Shown: positions 1 to 5,603 of the stretch, one piece after another | Numbering within the stretch: the stretch's first letter is position 1 | Layout of the letters: each line of letters begins with the position of its first letter | DNA from: SCTG01 sp036005325 | Lineage (GTDB): Bacteria > Nitrospirota > Nitrospiria > Nitrospirales > NS-4 | Direction of reading: 5' to 3' | DNA length: 6,546 nucleotides | NCBI GenBank assembly: GCA_036005325.1 | Contig: DASYQR010000152.1 | Location: forward strand, 1-6,546 | Program-made: the position numbers and the translations under genes | The notes under the pieces: generated by a model | What the model was told of the DNA's origin: nothing | The model's input: only the letters and a program-made list of their open reading frames with translations | The model's database searches: none

Positions 1-864
1 GTGATGAGAGGCCGGCGTCTGGCGACTTTCCGGACTTCCTGGCTGGTCCTGAAAAGGACGATCGTCAAATTCTTCGATGACGGCGGCCCGTTCCTGGCGT
101 CCGGGCTGGCGTTCGATCTGCTGCTTTCCTCTGTCCCGCTCTCCCTTCTGGTCGTGTCGGCGTTGGCGTATGCGCTCGGCAGTTCGGCGCTGGCATTGAA
201 CATGGTGCAGGCGGTCCTGCAAGAGCTCTTGCCGACCACCCGTCGGGCCTTCACCGAGAACCTCTCGGCGGTGTTGGAACACCGAGGCCTCGTGGGGTTT
301 CTGGGAGGCGCGTTGTTCTTCCTGACGAGCAGTGTCACCTTTGGATCAGTGCGCAAGGTACTCAACATCGTGTTTCAGGTGCCCTCGGCGCCGAGCTTCT
401 TCAAGGGGAAAGCGACGGATGTGCTCGTCATGCTCATCACCAGCGGACTGTTGACTCTCATGATTGCGCTCACTTCTCTCTTGAGTCTGACGGAGGGTTT
501 GGTGTCGCGGTTTCCGTCCATTGGCGCGATGATCGGGCCCGGGTGGGTAATCGCCGGCGATGTCCTGGGCTTCCTGTTTACCCTGGCGCTGTTCTACCTG
601 CTCTATCGCTACTGTCCCGCCAAGACGCTGCAGAGGCCTGCGATCTTCGTGGCCTCCTTCGCGGGCGCAGCGCTGTTCGAGCTTTCCAAGTGGGGGTTCG
701 CCTGGTATGTGGATCTGTTCCAGCGCACGGTGGGGCTGTACGGGGCGGTCGGCGCCATCTTTTTCTTTTTGATGTGGGCGTACTATGCCTGCGCGGTCTT
801 GATTCTCGGTGCTGAGATCGGATGGGTTCTCCAGAAGGAGCTTCCCGCTTCCCGGGGACGGTAA
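1..864 (+). CDS. YihY/virulence factor BrkB family inner-membrane protein
   Basis: Integral membrane protein of the YihY/BrkB family, whose molecular function is not firmly known; the name BrkB comes from Bordetella serum resistance, and the old RNase BN assignment to this family was an error. The 287 residues read as a short basic N-terminus and about six hydrophobic segments (roughly 32-60, 97-118, 140-163, 180-203, 212-231, 246-276). Family-like signatures are the alanine/proline-rich first segment, the RKVLNIVF stretch after the second (near 118-125), the YRYCPAKT loop (202-209), and a C-terminal block with FELSKWGFAWYV, YGAVGAIFFFLMWAYY and LILGAEIGW. The length is close to the family norm. 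The reading frame begins at the first base of the window (GTG, followed at once by ATG), so an upstream start cannot be excluded. Its TAA stop lies 5 bases from the stop of the convergent lipoprotein gene, with no obvious terminator between. Confidence 0.9.
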   Translation: MMRGRRLATFRTSWLVLKRTIVKFFDDGGPFLASGLAFDLLLSSVPLSLLVVSALAYALGSSALALNMVQAVLQELLPTTRRAFTENLSAVLEHRGLVGFLGGALFFLTSSVTFGSVRKVLNIVFQVPSAPSFFKGKATDVLVMLITSGLLTLMIALTSLLSLTEGLVSRFPSIGAMIGPGWVIAGDVLGFLFTLALFYLLYRYCPAKTLQRPAIFVASFAGAALFELSKWGFAWYVDLFQRTVGLYGAVGAIFFFLMWAYYACAVLILGAEIGWVLQKELPASRGR

Positions 865-869
865 TTCGG

Positions 870-1226
870 CTACTTCGGGTAGTCCCAGGATTTCATCAGT
901 TGGGTTCGGCGGTCGAAGACCATCCGCACGCGCTCGCCCCGGAGACTGCTGAGCCCACCGACGCCGCTGCCGGGCGTGTCCCGCTGAAAACCGGCCGCCG
1001 ACAAGTCTTCCCAGGTGCCGGTAATGGTGGCGGAGGTTTCCGATTTATCCGCCGGGGGGCCGAACGTCGTTAAAACCTGCTCGTACGTTGCCTTCCCGAT
1101 GGAGCCATTCAGCAGGTTTTCCAGAAACTGCCGCTCCTGCAGTCGCCGCTCCTTGTCAGAAGTGCATCCTGCCAGGAGGAGGCAGAACAGAAGAAGGCTG
1201 ATTATCGTCACAGCATGTCTTTTCAT
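870..1226 (-). CDS. small BamE/SmpA-like lipoprotein (hypothetical)
   Basis: A 118-residue predicted lipoprotein. It has a basic n-region (MKRH), a leucine-rich core and a canonical lipobox LAGC with the lipidated cysteine at residue 21. The mature part is charged at first (SDKERRLQERQ). It then carries a segment (about 44-58) resembling the BamE/SmpA/OmlA motif, in which a helix is followed by V..xFGPP, and ends in a strand-like RVRMVFDRRTQLMKSWDY that recalls the closing strand of the same fold. A role in the outer membrane or its assembly is an inference from this weak resemblance. The ATG start has AGGGAG just upstream. It lies 16 bases downstream of another lipoprotein gene on the same strand, so the two probably form an operon. 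Confidence 0.8.
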   Translation of the reverse strand: MKRHAVTIISLLLFCLLLAGCTSDKERRLQERQFLENLLNGSIGKATYEQVLTTFGPPADKSETSATITGTWEDLSAAGFQRDTPGSGVGGLSSLRGERVRMVFDRRTQLMKSWDYPK

Positions 1227-1242
1227 TCTCGCTCCCTATGGT

Positions 1243-1776
1243 TTATGACGGTGGTTTAGTGACGAGGACCTGCGCCTGCTCTCCAGGCTGGACGGTGACT
1301 CTGGCATAGGTATCGACACGCTCGATTGAGGAGTTGCCGAGCCTGAACCGCCAGATGCGGAAGGGCGGTACCGACCGCGTGATCGTGCAACTGAGGTAGT
1401 AGTCGCCGGCGGGGAGCTTGGAAAACTGAAACCGTCCGTCGGGCCCGACGACCGTCGCGCGGGCTGCCCTGAGCGAGCGAGGGTCGGTACCGCTGATGCT
1501 GTGGCTGCTGACCATGGCATGCTCGAACCATTCCGTGGAATAGGGGGTCACCGGTACGAGATAGACGAAAGACTCCGCCCCATTGCTGATGTCCCCGGCC
1601 CGCATCTTGGCCGAGACCGTCCCTGCGATGATCGCCGTTCCTGTGCTCAGGTACGGCGCATAGTCCGCCTCATTCAGCGGAACCTTGTGGCTGTGGCTGA
1701 AGGACATGCAACCACCGAGCAGTTCCGCGCATACCGCTAAGGCGATGAAGGCTTTTCCTAGGCGCATCGCGTTCAC
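1243..1776 (-). CDS. lipoprotein with carboxypeptidase-regulatory-like beta domain
   Basis: Predicted lipoprotein of about 177 residues. The signal sequence (RLGKAFIALAVCAELLGGC) ends in a lipobox LGGC. The mature protein contains a GTVSAKM-type strand and, near its middle, the pattern VVGPDGRFQFSKLPAGDYYL. This pattern is typical of carboxypeptidase-regulatory-like/transthyretin-like beta-sandwich domains that decorate surface proteins. Its ligand is unknown. The frame is open to a GTG at 1821, but that codon lacks a ribosome binding site and overlaps a possible promoter. The GTG at 1776 has GGAGG (1788-1792) 11 bases upstream and is preferred here; the ATG at 1767 is an alternative with a weaker site, and both keep the whole signal peptide. 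The gene ends 16 bases before the downstream lipoprotein gene, suggesting co-transcription and perhaps a shared envelope function. Confidence 0.75.
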   Translation of the reverse strand: MNAMRLGKAFIALAVCAELLGGCMSFSHSHKVPLNEADYAPYLSTGTAIIAGTVSAKMRAGDISNGAESFVYLVPVTPYSTEWFEHAMVSSHSISGTDPRSLRAARATVVGPDGRFQFSKLPAGDYYLSCTITRSVPPFRIWRFRLGNSSIERVDTYARVTVQPGEQAQVLVTKPPS

Positions 1777-1811
1777 TCTTGCGTCGGCCTCCGACTCACA
1801 GGAATGGCGCA

Positions 1812-1820
1812 ATACTAGCA
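1812..1820 (-). promoter_or_regulatory. possible extended -10 promoter of the two-lipoprotein operon
   Basis: On the minus strand the sequence reads TGC TAGTAT, an extended -10 type element matching 4 of 6 bases of TATAAT, with no convincing -35. Transcription would start about 6-8 bases downstream, leaving a leader of about 30 bases that contains the GGAGG used for the lipoprotein start at 1776. This is inferred from the sequence pattern only. Confidence 0.3.
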
Positions 1821-1868
1821 CGTTGGAAAAAAATGGTGACGGTAAGATGAAAAATTTCAGACAAACGG

Positions 1869-2138
1869 TCAGAAGAGAGGAGGTTGCGGCCCGGGCCGCA
1901 TGCCGGCAAGGTCCGGGTCTTCGCCATCTCTATCTTTCGGCCGAGGGGGGTTGGCTATCTTCTCGGCTTTCCGCTGCGCGCGGCGCGCCTCTTTTTCCTG
2001 CTGCTTGGCGTGCTTGGCCCGCTCACGATCGCGTTTCGCGAGGGTCGCTTTTCCGGGTCTGGAGATCGGAACCTCCCCGCGGGTTACCCCGCCTAATTTT
2101 AAAATGGGCAGGGCCACCGAATCCGGTGCCCTGCCCAT
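1869..2138 (-). CDS. small highly basic, charged protein (hypothetical), start uncertain
   Basis: Function not recognised. The conserved-looking core starts around ISRPGKATLAKRDRERAK and continues as a strongly charged, Lys/Arg/Glu/Gln-rich probable helix (about residues 35-60). It ends in a Pro-rich acidic tail with GEDPDLAGMRPGPQ. I recall similar small basic proteins in environmental bacteria, often near RNA-binding or cold-shock genes; this is memory, not a search. The composition suits nucleic-acid or ribosome association. The start is a problem. The conventional in-frame starts (ATG at 2138, GTG at 2117) lie inside the terminator hairpin of the upstream RRM gene, while the only strong ribosome binding site, GGGGAGG, lies 5 bases before an ATC codon at 2064-2066. 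The true protein may therefore be about 65 residues. The coordinates given are the longest form. Confidence 0.6.
   Translation of the reverse strand: MGRAPDSVALPILKLGGVTRGEVPISRPGKATLAKRDRERAKHAKQQEKEARRAQRKAEKIANPPRPKDRDGEDPDLAGMRPGPQPPLF
2103..2137 (-). terminator. rho-independent terminator of the RRM gene
   Basis: On the minus strand ATGGGCAGGGC and ACCG pair with CGGT and GCCCTGCCCAT. The result is an 11-bp plus 4-bp stem with one bulged base and a 4-base loop, followed by ATTTTAAAATT (about 2095-2105). It lies 36 bases after the RRM stop. The GC-rich stem and following T-rich run fit an intrinsic terminator. The T tract is interrupted by As, so some read-through into the next gene is plausible. 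Confidence 0.75.
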
Positions 2139-2150
2139 CTGTTGAAGTCG

Positions 2151-2165
2151 GTCTTATCCTAAGAC
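2151..2165 (-). repeat. small perfect hairpin in the RRM gene 3' UTR
   Basis: GTCTTA and TAAGAC form a perfect 6-bp inverted repeat with a 3-base loop, between the RRM stop codon and its main terminator. It may help protect the mRNA 3' end or be incidental. Confidence 0.4.
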
Positions 2166-2173
2166 AGGATCAT

Positions 2174-2509
2174 TTACCAACGTCCGCCGCGCCCTCCGCG
2201 GTCTCCGCCTCCGCCGCCGCCACCGCCATAGCCGCCGCCACCGCCGCCGCCGGTCCGCTTCTCCTGGGGCCGGGCTTCGTTCACAGTGATCGTCCGCCCA
2301 TCCATCTGCGTTCCGTTCAGCGCGGTGATCGCTTTCTGGGCTTCTTCACCCGTCGCCATCTCAACGAATCCGAATCCGCGAGACTGGCCGGTGAATTTGT
2401 CCGTGATCACCTTGGCTGAGGTTACGGAACCCTGTTGTGAGAACAGCTCGGAGAGCTGCTGCTCGGTGGTGGAATAGGGCAGGCCGCCCACATACAACTT
2501 CGTACCCAT
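2174..2509 (-). CDS. glycine-rich RRM-type RNA-binding protein
   Basis: A single-RRM RNA-binding protein of 111 residues, like the cyanobacterial Rbp and plant glycine-rich RNA-binding proteins. The RRM spans about residues 3-79 and contains both ribonucleoprotein motifs: RNP2 LYVGGL (5-10) and RNP1 RGFGFVEM (44-51), with the aromatic residues that stack on RNA bases. The tail (about 87-111) is almost all glycine with one Tyr and RGG-type repeats, a flexible segment that can add non-specific RNA binding. In other bacteria such proteins are often cold-induced and act on mRNA stability or folding in the cytoplasm. The start is clear: ATG preceded by AAAGGAGGT with 6 bases between GGAGG and ATG. 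The leader is long and apparently structured (see 2519-2552 and 2649-2699), and a terminator follows, so it can be its own transcription unit. Confidence 0.95.
   Translation of the reverse strand: MGTKLYVGGLPYSTTEQQLSELFSQQGSVTSAKVITDKFTGQSRGFGFVEMATGEEAQKAITALNGTQMDGRTITVNEARPQEKRTGGGGGGGYGGGGGGGGDRGGRGGRW
2206..2252. repeat. CCG/GGC trinucleotide-type repeat encoding the glycine tail
   Basis: A low-complexity run of CCGCCG/CCACCG triplets on the plus strand is the reverse complement of the glycine codons of the RRM protein tail. Such tracts are prone to length change by slippage, so the tail length may vary between strains. Confidence 0.7.
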
Positions 2510-2518
2510 CGGGTACCT

Positions 2519-2552
2519 CCTTTACTGATGCGATGCTGTCTTGAGAGTAAGG
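2519..2552 (-). promoter_or_regulatory. possible hairpin covering part of the RRM gene ribosome binding site
   Basis: On the minus strand CCTTACT (2552-2546) can pair with AGTAAAGG (2526-2519) with one bulged A, enclosing a 19-base loop. The second arm includes the first bases of the Shine-Dalgarno AAAGGAGG. This could tune translation with temperature, but the pairing is short. Confidence 0.3.
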
Positions 2553-2648
2553 AATGAGAGGGGCATGGATAGCACCGAAGGCGCGATGACGAGGGCGTCT
2601 TTCAGGGCAGACTGTCCGATCAGATTCCTACTGCAAGGCGATCGCGAT

Positions 2649-2699
2649 GGGGTCTTTCCTTCTTTGCGTTTCACCGCCAGACCCCTTCAACGGTGAAAC
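2649..2699 (-). ncRNA. candidate H-type pseudoknot in the RRM gene leader
   Basis: On the minus strand GTTTCACCG (2699-2691) pairs perfectly with CGGTGAAAC (2676-2668), extendable by a T-G and a G-C pair. The loop of that stem holds GGGGTCT (2685-2679), which pairs perfectly with AGACCCC (2655-2649) downstream. The topology is a compact H-type pseudoknot: stem 1 of 9 bp, stem 2 of 7 bp, loop 1 TTGAA, two bases GG between, and a purine-rich 12-base loop 3 (GCAAAGAAGGAA). It lies about 140 bases upstream of the RRM start and just after a possible promoter, so it would be at the 5' end of that mRNA. It matches no riboswitch class that I can name. Confidence 0.5.
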
Positions 2700-2702
2700 A
2701 CG

Positions 2703-2730
2703 TCTATACGCTAACATAGGGGTTGAGCAA
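2703..2730 (-). promoter_or_regulatory. possible promoter for the RRM gene
   Basis: On the minus strand TTGCTC (2730-2725) and TATAGA (2708-2703) are separated by 16 bases; each matches only part of the sigma-70 consensus (3/6 and 4/6). The predicted start falls at about 2695-2699, exactly where the pseudoknot candidate begins. The site lies in the spacer after the xth stop codon. Confidence 0.3.
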
Positions 2731-2755
2731 ATGCAAGACCATGCTCAGCAGGCAG

Positions 2756-3538
2756 TTACGGCTCAAATTCTGCCCAGAGGAAGGTATGGTCGGAGGGGTC
2801 CTGCGCGCGCCGCGGCTCGATGTCCACGTCGCACTTCACGCATTTCTTGGCAAGAGGAGCGGTCGCAAGGATGTGGTCGATCCGCCAGCCTTTGTCGGCC
2901 TCCAGGGAGCTCGGTTGGCGGTAGTCCCAGAAAGTGTATTGTTTGCGGTCGGGATGGAGCTTGCGAAAGACATCCTGAAATCCCCACGCAAGCGTTTCCT
3001 TATAGACGCGTCTCGCGTCTTCGTGAAAGCAGACGTGCTTGAGATGTTTATCCGGACTATGGACGTCCATCGGTTCAGGCGCCACGTTCATGTCTCCGCA
3101 CCAGACCGCCTGTTTTTGGGGGGAGAGATGTCGATCGAAGTAGGCGCGCAAGCGTTTGAACCACGCGAGCTTGTATTGGTACTTGGGCGAAGCGATCTCG
3201 AAGCCCTGGGGAATGTAAGTGTTGATGATCGGAATCCCCTGCACGACCACCCGCATGAGCCTCGCATCATCTAAGCCGTTTAAGTCTTTGCCGTCGTCGA
3301 ACCCATAGAAGACTTCTTCGGGCGGCGTCCGGCTCAGCACGGCGATGCCGTTATACGACTTGATTCCGCGAAATGACACGCTATAGCCGGCGGAGCTCAA
3401 CATGAGCAGCGGAAATACCTCATCCTGGACTTTGGTCTCCTGCAAACAGAGCACGTCAGGCTTGTGCCGCTGAAGCCAGTCGAGCACGATGGGCAGGCGC
3501 TTGCGAAGCGAGTTGACGTTGAACGTCGCGATCATCAT
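2756..3538 (-). CDS. xth: exodeoxyribonuclease III (AP endonuclease family)
   Basis: A DNA repair enzyme that cleaves at abasic sites and degrades duplex DNA 3' to 5' in base excision repair; cytoplasmic and Mg-dependent. The 260 residues match the ExoIII/APE fold throughout. TFNVNSLRKR carries N7, and CLQETK has the metal-binding E34. INTYIPQG has the catalytic Y108, and GDMNVAP has D149 and N151. GWRIDHILA has D221, and the closing PSDHTFLWAEF has the D250/H251 pair. These correspond to E. coli N7, E34, Y109, D151, N153, D229 and D258/H259, so it should be active. The length is near the usual 255-268. The frame is open upstream to 3994, but the family start is here, where ATGA gives a 4-base overlap with the flavoprotein stop. 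It has no strong ribosome binding site, which suggests translational coupling. Confidence 0.97.
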   Translation of the reverse strand: MMIATFNVNSLRKRLPIVLDWLQRHKPDVLCLQETKVQDEVFPLLMLSSAGYSVSFRGIKSYNGIAVLSRTPPEEVFYGFDDGKDLNGLDDARLMRVVVQGIPIINTYIPQGFEIASPKYQYKLAWFKRLRAYFDRHLSPQKQAVWCGDMNVAPEPMDVHSPDKHLKHVCFHEDARRVYKETLAWGFQDVFRKLHPDRKQYTFWDYRQPSSLEADKGWRIDHILATAPLAKKCVKCDVDIEPRRAQDPSDHTFLWAEFEP

Positions 3539-4791
3539 CGGGCGGTTTCCAATCCAGCGGCGGCGGCGCGGCCGGCCAGGTAGCCGGTCGCCCAGGCCCA
3601 TTGGAAGTTGAACCCGCCGATCCGGCCGTCGCAGTCGAGCAGCTCCCCTATGAGATACAGACCGGGAGTCTTGCGCGATTCCATAGTGCGGAAGTTGATT
3701 TCGTTCAGCGGCACGCCGCCGGCGGTGACTTCGGCGTAGTTCCATCCCCGGTCGCGCACGATCGGCAAGATCAAGCCGGTCAGGGCGTGGACCAGTCTGC
3801 GTCGTGACTCGCGCCCCAGCCGACCTGCCTGTGTGCCCGGATCGATTTGGCAATGTCGGCACAGCGCCGCCGAAAGGCGTTCGGGAATCTGTTGTGCCAG
3901 CATCTTTCCGATGGTGAGTTTGGGCCGTGCCGCCATGTCGTCGATCAGCCGTTGCTCCGCTTGCTCGAAGCCGATCCCGGGCCAGAAATTGCACCGCACT
4001 TCAACTTTGGAGCCGGCGGCGTGCGCGATCGTCCAGAAGCGGCTGGCGTCCATGACCGCCGGACCGCTCACGCCGAAGTGCGTCCACAGCATGCTCCCTT
4101 TCCGGCGATCCACCTGCTTGCTGTCAACGTAGGTCGTCAGCTCCACTTGTTGCGACAGTCCCGACAGCTCGGCGTGGAACATGGTCTCCTCCAGCACAAG
4201 CGGCACGAGCGCGGGATGGCAGTCCGTAACGGTATGCCCCAGATGGCGGGCGATCTGCCACCCGTGGCCGTCGCTACCCGTGCGCGGCAGAGACCGGCCG
4301 CCGGTTGCCATGATGACCCGCTTGGCGCGGAACTCCTTTTGTTCATGCCTGATGGTGAAGCCGTCCGTCGGGATCACGTCCGACACGCGGTGCTGGCAGA
4401 GGATCGCCACGCCCAACTCCCGGCAGCGATCCGTCAAGGCCTGCAGGACCGTGCGTGCCTTGTCGGTGACGGGGAAGAGTTTGCCAGTCTCCTCACGCTT
4501 GAGCGCAATGCCCAGAGAGGCAAACCACTCGCACGTGTCTTGTGCCGTGAAAGCTGTGAGGATGTTGCGAACCGCGGGCGTCGAGGGAGTGAAGTCCAGG
4601 GGGCTCACCTGTTCGTGGGTAACGTTGCACCGGCCTCCGCCGGAAATCAGGATTTTCGCCCCGATAGTCTTGGCGCCGTCCAACAGGACAATTCGCAGAG
4701 GTCGGCGCGGCGCGACTTCGGCCGCGAAGATGCCCGCGGCCAGCCCGGCAGCGCCAGCTCCGATGATGGCGATGTCGGCCTGACCCCGCAC
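3535..4791 (-). CDS. BaiN/RdsA (HI0933-like) family NAD(P)/FAD-dependent oxidoreductase
   Basis: A flavoprotein of 418 residues, typical family size. The N-terminus has the FAD-binding GAGAAG (11-16) in a Rossmann beta-alpha-beta unit. Next come the family hallmark ILISGGGRCNVTH (48-59), TGGRSLPRTGSDGHG (163-177), THFGVSGPAV (237-246), TAGGV (356-360) and the long C-terminal signature with TMESRKTPGLY, GELLDCDGRIGG and FNFQWA (369-399). Members are variously annotated as aminoacetone oxidase or BaiN. From memory, the E. coli homologue YhiN (RdsA) has been reported to make dihydrouridine in 23S rRNA, so an rRNA-modifying role is a reasonable inference, not shown here. The GTG start lies 5 bases after the upstream gene's stop and lacks a strong ribosome binding site. 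Its stop overlaps the xth start, making a coupled operon. Confidence 0.95.
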   Translation of the reverse strand: MRGQADIAIIGAGAAGLAAGIFAAEVAPRRPLRIVLLDGAKTIGAKILISGGGRCNVTHEQVSPLDFTPSTPAVRNILTAFTAQDTCEWFASLGIALKREETGKLFPVTDKARTVLQALTDRCRELGVAILCQHRVSDVIPTDGFTIRHEQKEFRAKRVIMATGGRSLPRTGSDGHGWQIARHLGHTVTDCHPALVPLVLEETMFHAELSGLSQQVELTTYVDSKQVDRRKGSMLWTHFGVSGPAVMDASRFWTIAHAAGSKVEVRCNFWPGIGFEQAEQRLIDDMAARPKLTIGKMLAQQIPERLSAALCRHCQIDPGTQAGRLGRESRRRLVHALTGLILPIVRDRGWNYAEVTAGGVPLNEINFRTMESRKTPGLYLIGELLDCDGRIGGFNFQWAWATGYLAGRAAAAGLETAR

Positions 4792-4796
4792 CTCAG

Positions 4797-5537
4797 TTAT
4801 CGGTAAGCTGCGCCGCTGGTGGTGCGATAGGTGACGCCGGGGGTCAGTGATTCAAACCGCACTTCGCCGAAGGCTCTGAAGCGGAGCTCGTGGGATTTTT
4901 TCCCGCTGGCAATGGCCTGGGCGACGAATTTCATGAGCCCCTGCAGATCAAAGCTCTCCCCAACGACGGCCGAGAACTCGGTGCTTTTGACGACGACCGG
5001 CCCGCCCTTGCCGTCCTCTTCATTGGCGGACAGGGAGAAGCGGTTGCCGGCGGTGACGGAGGTGCCGGCCTCAAAATGCCCACCTTTGGTGCGATTTTCA
5101 TACTGCCAGCGAAGATGGGCCTTCATACGGACGGGGGTGCCGGGAGGCAACGTGTCGGAGACCACGGTGATGCTGTCCGTCCATGTCAGCGTGCCGTTGG
5201 CGATGCCCCGCGCCAGCTCATCCCCCGGCTGCGTGCGCGATTTCGACCAGGCCGTCGCCACTCCTTCCACCTCCAGAAATCCATAGCTGGCCGAGAGGGA
5301 ACTCTGGATCGTCGCCCGAGCGTGGGGATCATCGGCATGATCGAGCGGCCCCAGCGGCAAATTGAGGGCGCCTGTTCCCTCCAGCCTGCCGCTGTCATCC
5401 GTGCACTCGCTCGGATAGTGGGAACAGGCCACCGCGGCGCCTTTGATGCTCACCGGAAACTTGGGGGGCGCGGCATGCGCAGGCAACGGCGCTACGATTG
5501 CGATGGCGATGATGAAGCTGCAGTCGCGGAACTTCAT
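4797..5537 (-). CDS. secreted/periplasmic hypothetical protein
   Basis: Not recognised. From the ATG at 5537 it has 246 residues, starting with a Sec signal peptide: basic MKFR, a hydrophobic core of Ile/Ala/Val, and an AHA-A cleavage site after residue 22. The mature part is rich in Ser, Thr, Gly and Val, probably beta-structured. It has two closely spaced cysteines (38 and 45) that could form a disulfide in the periplasm. The second half alternates strand-like stretches such as TLTWTDSITVVSDTL and ELRFRAFGEVRFESLTPG. A GTG at 5555 would add six residues. The ATG lacks a clear ribosome binding site and sits beside an inverted repeat (5541-5589), so the choice is based on the signal peptide. 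It ends 5 bases before the flavoprotein gene. Confidence 0.75.
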   Translation of the reverse strand: MKFRDCSFIIAIAIVAPLPAHAAPPKFPVSIKGAAVACSHYPSECTDDSGRLEGTGALNLPLGPLDHADDPHARATIQSSLSASYGFLEVEGVATAWSKSRTQPGDELARGIANGTLTWTDSITVVSDTLPPGTPVRMKAHLRWQYENRTKGGHFEAGTSVTAGNRFSLSANEEDGKGGPVVVKSTEFSAVVGESFDLQGLMKFVAQAIASGKKSHELRFRAFGEVRFESLTPGVTYRTTSGAAYR

Positions 5538-5540
5538 GGG

Positions 5541-5589
5541 GGCCGATGGTAGCACAGACCTGTTTTTCAGGCTAGGAAGCGAATCGGCC
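5541..5589 (-). repeat. inverted repeat just upstream of the secreted protein start
   Basis: GGCCGAT (5541-5547) and ATCGGCC (5583-5589) form a perfect 7-bp inverted repeat 3 bases from the ATG. They enclose a smaller CCTG-TTTTT-CAGG hairpin (5559-5571). On the mRNA the translation start region would lie at the foot of this stem. It could be regulatory, or a remnant of termination after the tiny lipoprotein gene; it has no following T run. Confidence 0.4.
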
Positions 5590-5603
5590 GCGGTGGGACT
5601 GCT

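Larger units (their letters stand above)
2510..2755 (-). other. intergenic region between xth and the RRM gene
   Basis: 246 bases without a credible gene. It holds, in minus-strand order: a TGAGCA/TGCTCA 6-bp inverted repeat (2724-2747) just after the xth stop but without a T run; the possible promoter (2703-2730); the pseudoknot candidate (2649-2699); about 95 bases with no feature I can name; and the ribosome-binding-site hairpin and Shine-Dalgarno of the RRM gene. No convincing intrinsic terminator for xth is visible. Confidence 0.6.

Noticed and set aside
868..884. CTAC-TTCGG-GTAG hairpin at the convergent junction of the YihY and BamE-like genes.
   Set aside because: The stem is short with a wobble pair, no T run follows on either strand, and it lies in the coding end of the lipoprotein gene, so a terminator call is not supported.
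1826..1833. A-rich run on the plus strand, a T run on the minus strand after the small basic protein gene.
   Set aside because: No GC-rich stem precedes it on the minus strand; only direct repeats of ACGGT are nearby, so it is not called a terminator.
1685..2419. Plus-strand open frame of 244 codons.
   Set aside because: It crosses several minus-strand genes and the RRM gene; the Ala repeats are the complement of the glycine codons.
2723..3274. Plus-strand open frame of 183 codons.
   Set aside because: It is antisense to xth; the translation is a shadow with no domain support.
3539..3994. Open frame extending the exonuclease III gene upstream by about 150 codons.
   Set aside because: It overlaps the well-conserved flavoprotein gene in another frame, the translation is Arg-rich without family similarity, and ExoIII proteins begin at the residue encoded at 3538.
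3847..4806. Long plus-strand open frame of 319 codons.
   Set aside because: It is antisense to the flavoprotein gene, whose motifs are unmistakable. The plus-strand product is Arg/Ala/Gly-rich with no recognisable domain, as expected in GC-rich DNA.
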